Shown piece by piece: positions 60,461 to 64,000 of a DNA stretch of 64,000 nucleotides. Location: the NCBI GenBank assembly GCA_019244185.1, contig JAFATB010000023.1:310001-374000 (forward strand), in the 5' to 3' direction. Every line of letters starts with the position of its first letter. The first letter of the stretch is position 1. Under the pieces are notes generated by a model. It ran no database searches, was not told where the DNA came from, and saw only the letters and a program-made list of their open reading frames with translations. Made by a program: the position numbers and the translations under genes. The stretch is from Acidobacteriota bacterium (GTDB lineage Bacteria; Acidobacteriota; Thermoanaerobaculia; Gp7-AA8).

Positions 60461-62101
60461 ATGAAAAAACTGACGGCAGTCTTTTTTCTCACGTCCCTCG
60501 CTGTCTTCGCCGCCTCGCTCGTTTCCGTGGACGTGCACGTCACGCCGCCGCAGCCGGTCGCCGCCGGCGGAACGATCCACTACAACGCGACCATCAACAA
60601 CGAAGGTCCGGACGACGCGGCCGATCTGACGTTCACGTTCACGATCCCGTCGCAGGCGACGTTCGCCGGCCTCACCGCGCCCGCGGGCTGGACGTGCACG
60701 ACCGGCGCGACGGTCACGTGCACGAAGCCCGTGCTCGGCGTCGGCTCCGAGTCGTTCGTCATCGACGTCACGACACCGCCCGATCTGCCGCCGTCGACGA
60801 TCACCGCAACGGCGAACGTGTCGACGTCGTCGAGCGACCGCGATCTCGACGACAACACGCAGACGGTCCACGTGAACGTGACGCCGCAGAGCGATCTCTC
60901 CGTCACGCTCGCCGGAGCTCCCGATCCGGTCGTCGCGGGCGAGGACCTCGACTGGACGTTCGACGTCACGAACCACGGCCCGAGCACCGTCGCCGACGGC
61001 AGCGTGTCGCTTCCGATTCCGGCTGGACTCACGTTCGTCTCCGTGAGCGCACCGGCTGGGTGGAACTGCGACAGCAGCGTCACGTGCACGCAGACCGCGT
61101 CGCTCGCGCCGAACGGCGTCGCGCATTTCGTGGTCACGACGCACGTCGCGTCGTCGACGCCCAGCGGCACGACGTACACCGCGACTGCGACGGTGAGCTC
61201 CGCGCTCGACACGATTCCGGGCAATGACACCGCGAGCGATTCGGTGACGACGACCGCCAGCACGAACGTCACCATCACCAAGAGCACGACCACGACGAGC
61301 GCCACGCCCGGCAGCGCGGTGCATTACGACATCGACGTCGCGAACTCCGGTCCGAGCGACGCGGCGAACGTGACGATGATCGACACGCTGCCCGCGGAAC
61401 TGCAGTTCGTCTCGCTGACTCCGCCCGCGAGCTGGTCGTGCACGACTCCCGTCGTCGGTGCGAGCGGCACGATCACGTGCACCGCCGCGACGCTCGCCGC
61501 GAGCGCGACGGCGCACTTCGATCTGGAGACGACGGTCTCCGCATCCGCGGCGCCGGGCACCTCGATCGTGAACCGCGCCAGCGCCGGCGGCTCCTCCGAT
61601 GCGGCGGACGCGGTGACGATCGTCGGTCCGACGGACGTCACCGGCGTGAAGTCGGTCGAAGGTCCGTTCGGTCAGGGCGCGCTGATCACGTACACGATCG
61701 TCCTCGCGAACCACGGCGACGTCGCGCAGCCCGACAACCTCGGCGACGAGCTCGTCGACACGCTTCCCGCCGGGCTCACGCTCGTCGACGCGAGCGCGGA
61801 CAGCGGCACCGCCAGCGCGGATCTCGCGCTGAATCGCGTACGCTGGAACGGCGCGATCGCCGCGGACGGAAACGTCACGATCACCATTCACGCGCGCATC
61901 ACCGGCGGCGGCTCCGGAACGCAGATCGCGAACGTCGCGACGATTGCCTTCGACGCCGACGGCAACGGCACGAACGAGACCACGCGCAACACGAACGTCG
62001 TCAAGTTCGCGGTCGAAGCCGCGGTGCCGGCGCTCTCGCCGATGATGCTCGCGCTGCTCGCGGCGCTGCTCGCGTTCGTCGGCATCGGACGCCGCTTGTA
62101 G
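60461..62101 (+). CDS. Secreted DUF11-repeat surface protein with CTERM-like sorting tail
   Basis: A 546-residue protein with a signal peptide (cut near VFA-AS, residue 17). It has four Ig-like DUF11 repeats (each opening like ITYTIVLANHGDVAQPDNLG or LDWTFDVTNHGPSTV), Cys pairs in WTCTTGATVTC-type loops, and Thr/Ser-rich strands. The last 25 residues are PALSPMMLALLAALLAFVGI plus a basic end, like an IPTL/PEP-CTERM signal recognised by an exosortase. It is probably cell-surface exposed. ATG 60461 follows six bases after pfkA. The stop overlaps the -10 box of the next gene. Confidence 0.85.
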   Translation: MKKLTAVFFLTSLAVFAASLVSVDVHVTPPQPVAAGGTIHYNATINNEGPDDAADLTFTFTIPSQATFAGLTAPAGWTCTTGATVTCTKPVLGVGSESFVIDVTTPPDLPPSTITATANVSTSSSDRDLDDNTQTVHVNVTPQSDLSVTLAGAPDPVVAGEDLDWTFDVTNHGPSTVADGSVSLPIPAGLTFVSVSAPAGWNCDSSVTCTQTASLAPNGVAHFVVTTHVASSTPSGTTYTATATVSSALDTIPGNDTASDSVTTTASTNVTITKSTTTTSATPGSAVHYDIDVANSGPSDAANVTMIDTLPAELQFVSLTPPASWSCTTPVVGASGTITCTAATLAASATAHFDLETTVSASAAPGTSIVNRASAGGSSDAADAVTIVGPTDVTGVKSVEGPFGQGALITYTIVLANHGDVAQPDNLGDELVDTLPAGLTLVDASADSGTASADLALNRVRWNGAIAADGNVTITIHARITGGGSGTQIANVATIAFDADGNGTNETTRNTNVVKFAVEAAVPALSPMMLALLAALLAFVGIGRRL

Positions 62102-62104
62102 AAT
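62099..62104 (+). promoter_or_regulatory. -10-like box close to the enoyl-CoA hydratase start
   Basis: TAGAAT, whose first three bases are the stop codon of the DUF11 gene, ends seven bases before ATG 62112. A leaderless start is predicted. Confidence 0.45.
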
Positions 62105-62111
62105 GCGCCCC

Positions 62112-62912
62112 ATGGCCGGAACTCTCGTCGACTATCGAGTCGAAAAAGGCGTGGCGATCTTCGAGCTGAATGATCCGCCCGCGAACACGTACACCTACGA
62201 GATGAACCGCGAGCTGGACGACTGCATCCTGCGCGCGCGCATGGACGACGAGGTGCACGTGATCGTCCTGCGCGGCGCGGGGGAGAAGTTCTTCTCCGCG
62301 GGCGCGAACATCCGCATGCTCTCGGAGGTCACGCCGCAGTTCAAGTACTACTTCTGCCTCCACGCGAACGAGACCATGAGCCGGCTCGAGCAGACGCCGA
62401 AGCTCGTCATCGCCGCGCTGAACGGCCACACCGTTGGCGGCGGTCTCGAGATCGCGCTGGCGGCCGACATCCGCATCGCGCTGCAGGGCGCGGGCAAGCT
62501 CGGACTGCCCGAGGTCTCGCTCGGCGTGCTGCCCGGCACGGGCGGAACGCAGCGCCTCTCGCGGCTCGTCGGCAAGAACAAGTCGATGCAGCTGATGATG
62601 GAGGGCGGCCTCATGACGTTCGAGGACGCGCGCGAGCTCGGCATCGTCAACTACGTCTGGCCGGCCGAAGAAGACGGGAAGAAGTGGTGGGAACGCGTGA
62701 TGGAGTACGCGTGGAGCTTCTGCCCGCCGAACAAAGCGTCGAAAGCGGTCGGCCGCATCAAGCGCGCGGTGCAGACGGGGTGGGAGATCCCGATCGAGAC
62801 CGGACTCGCGCTCGAGCGCGAGCTGCAGCAGCAACTCTTCCAGAGCGACGACGCGCGCGAAGGGCTCGCCGCGTACAACGAGAAGCGGAAGGCCAGCTTC
62901 TCGGGAAAGTAA
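62112..62912 (+). CDS. Enoyl-CoA hydratase/isomerase family protein
   Basis: A 266-residue crotonase. Visible: FELNDPPANTYTYEM, VIVLRGAGEKFFSAGANIRM (oxyanion hole), NGHTVGGGLEIALAADIRIA, and GLPEVSLGVLPGTGGTQRLSRL with the catalytic Glu position. EMNRELDD near residue 35 is unusual. Likely hydrates or isomerises an acyl-CoA in fatty acid or amino acid breakdown; substrate unknown. ATG 62112 is preferred to ATG 62103 because of the -10 box spacing. The next gene starts 15 bases later. Confidence 0.9.
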   Translation: MAGTLVDYRVEKGVAIFELNDPPANTYTYEMNRELDDCILRARMDDEVHVIVLRGAGEKFFSAGANIRMLSEVTPQFKYYFCLHANETMSRLEQTPKLVIAALNGHTVGGGLEIALAADIRIALQGAGKLGLPEVSLGVLPGTGGTQRLSRLVGKNKSMQLMMEGGLMTFEDARELGIVNYVWPAEEDGKKWWERVMEYAWSFCPPNKASKAVGRIKRAVQTGWEIPIETGLALERELQQQLFQSDDAREGLAAYNEKRKASFSGK

Positions 62913-62926
62913 ACAGGTTGACCACC

Positions 62927-64000
62927 ATGCGCTACCGCAAACTGCACGGCACCGAGCTCTCGCTCTCCGAGCTTGGGTTCGGGACGTGGACGCTCGCCAC
63001 CGGCTGGTGGGGGACGTACACCGATGACGAGGCGCGGCGCCTGATCTCGATCGCCGTCGACCGCGGCGTCAACTACATCGACACCGCCGACGCGTACGGC
63101 AACGGCCGCGGCGAGACGATGCTCGCGCCGCTGCTGCGCGAACATCCCGAGCTCATCGTCGGCACGAAGTTCGGCTACGACTTCTACAACAACCCCGAGC
63201 GCCCGCGCGGCCAGCGCGAGCTGCCGCAGGACTTCACGCCGCAGTTCATCCGCTTCGCCTGCGAGCAATCGCTGCAGCGCCTCGGCGTCGACCACATCGC
63301 CATCTACCAGCCGCACAACCCGCGCGTCGTGACGCTGCTGCAGGACGAGCATTGGGAGACGCTCGAAACGCTCAAGAGCGAAGGCAAGATCTCGTCGTAC
63401 GGCCCGTCGCTCGGCCCCGCCATCGGCTGGCGCGACGAGGGCATCTACGCGAACGCCGTGCGCCACGCGCCGGTGACGCAGATGATCTACAACCTCCTCG
63501 AGCAGGATCCGGGACGCGAGTTCATCCTCGCGGCTGAGCGCGGTCCGTCGTACGCCGGCGTCGACGAAGCGCGGCGCGGCGAGGCGAACAAGAAGCTGTG
63601 CGCGCCGAGCAGCGCGTTCGAGCACGAGTTCCGCGCGTGGAAAGCGCATCCCGCGCCGCAGTTCCTCATCCGCGTCACGCATTCCTCGGGCATGCTCGAA
63701 GGGAAGTACACGCTCGACACGAAGTTCGATGAGAACGATCACCGCTCGCACCGTCCGCGCGCGTGGCTCGTCGAAGGCGTGCAGAAAGTCGAGAAAGTCG
63801 AGCCGCTCTGCCGCGAGCGCGGCGTCACCATCGGCCAGCTCGCATTGCTCTGGCTCTACGCACATCCGTCCATCGTCTCCGCGCTGCCGAACATCTACGA
63901 CGAAACGCAGCTCGACGAGTTCCTCGGCGCCTCCGAGCACGCGCCGCTGAATGACGGCGAGATGGAGCGGATTCACGCGCTGTACGAGCGCAACTTCGAC
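62927..64000 (+). CDS. Aldo/keto reductase, 3' end cut by window
   Basis: 358 codons are present and open to the last base. The catalytic tetrad is visible: Asp and Tyr in YIDTADAYGNGRGETML, Lys in IVGTKFGYDF, His in AIYQPHNPRVV. The barrel start is LGFGTWTLATGWWGTY. A long insertion (about 190-250) before the C-terminal helices is unusual. NADP-dependent reduction of an aldehyde or ketone is expected; substrate not inferable. An AGG is near the ATG at 62927; a TTG three codons earlier is possible. Confidence 0.88.
   Translation, partial: MRYRKLHGTELSLSELGFGTWTLATGWWGTYTDDEARRLISIAVDRGVNYIDTADAYGNGRGETMLAPLLREHPELIVGTKFGYDFYNNPERPRGQRELPQDFTPQFIRFACEQSLQRLGVDHIAIYQPHNPRVVTLLQDEHWETLETLKSEGKISSYGPSLGPAIGWRDEGIYANAVRHAPVTQMIYNLLEQDPGREFILAAERGPSYAGVDEARRGEANKKLCAPSSAFEHEFRAWKAHPAPQFLIRVTHSSGMLEGKYTLDTKFDENDHRSHRPRAWLVEGVQKVEKVEPLCRERGVTIGQLALLWLYAHPSIVSALPNIYDETQLDEFLGASEHAPLNDGEMERIHALYERNFD

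Overview
The window is a gene-dense, GC-rich chromosomal segment of a diderm (Gram-negative-type) bacterium. LpxC, an Omp85-type barrel, an OmpA protein, a TonB C-terminal domain, type IV pili, a sigma-54 NtrY/NtrX pair and a surface protein with a PEP/IPTL-CTERM-like tail fit Acidobacteriota or a related deep diderm phylum best. That placement is inference from gene content; no marker gene was compared. I found no phage, insertion sequence, integron or CRISPR array. No gap without a gene exceeds about 200 bases.

Layout. 1-4.1 kb: end of a probable Pcm gene, queD, a holin-family/DUF3618 pair, a three-gene membrane redox/sensor cassette and dprA. 4.1-9.6 kb: a TPR lipoprotein, a periplasmic protein and a HEXXH-peptidase/beta-propeller/outer-membrane-barrel fusion, then topoisomerase IB. 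9.6-14.7 kb: three overlapping tandem paralogues of a GT-C glycosyltransferase-like membrane protein. 14.7-18.7 kb (minus): a pseudokinase-TonB fusion, a haem-binding protein, mltG and ruvX. 18.7-21.6 kb: pilT, a zinc-ribbon protein and two pilins. 21.8-30.4 kb (minus): a compact run accD-folC-glyA-siroheme synthase-GT2-YfhO-M20 peptidase. 30.4-33.0 kb: a type II GAPDH-like enzyme, smpB and lpxC. 33.1-37.1 kb: DUF4390-ntrY-ntrX. 37.1-41.3 kb: tRNA-Gly(GCC), an active Ser/Thr kinase, yraN and mutL. 41.4-48.8 kb: envelope proteins (BON, OMP, OmpA, SpoIID) and an FHA gene joined through an A10 tract to a membrane protein. 48.8-54.4 kb: response regulator, pyrR-pyrB-pyrC, response regulator, a second pilT with a coiled-coil tail, queF. 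54.5-57.2 kb (minus): an unknown protein, ribE, ribD. 57.2-64 kb: htrA, a GlsB/YeaQ protein, pfkA, a DUF11 protein, an enoyl-CoA hydratase and an aldo/keto reductase cut by the window edge.

Functional links. Envelope building and maintenance (lpxC, mltG, spoIID, ompA, htrA, GT-C proteins, YfhO) and surface motility (two pilT genes, two pilins) dominate. NtrX carries the GAFTGA sigma-54 contact. Close -24/-12 matches lie before the first pilin gene and the BON gene, and a sigma-E-like promoter lies before htrA, so a small regulatory picture can be drawn from sequence alone.

Most unusual items: (i) a dispersed family of long hairpins built from 7-base units, found in three intergenic gaps including inside the pyr operon and supplying C-termini to neighbouring proteins; (ii) an A10 tract ending the FHA gene that would fuse it to the next ORF by a -1 slip; (iii) -10-like boxes 6-9 bases before the start codon in at least seven genes, suggesting leaderless mRNAs; (iv) an mltG whose only start upstream of its membrane helix appears to be AUA behind a strong Shine-Dalgarno; (v) a kinase-TonB fusion that has lost every catalytic motif.
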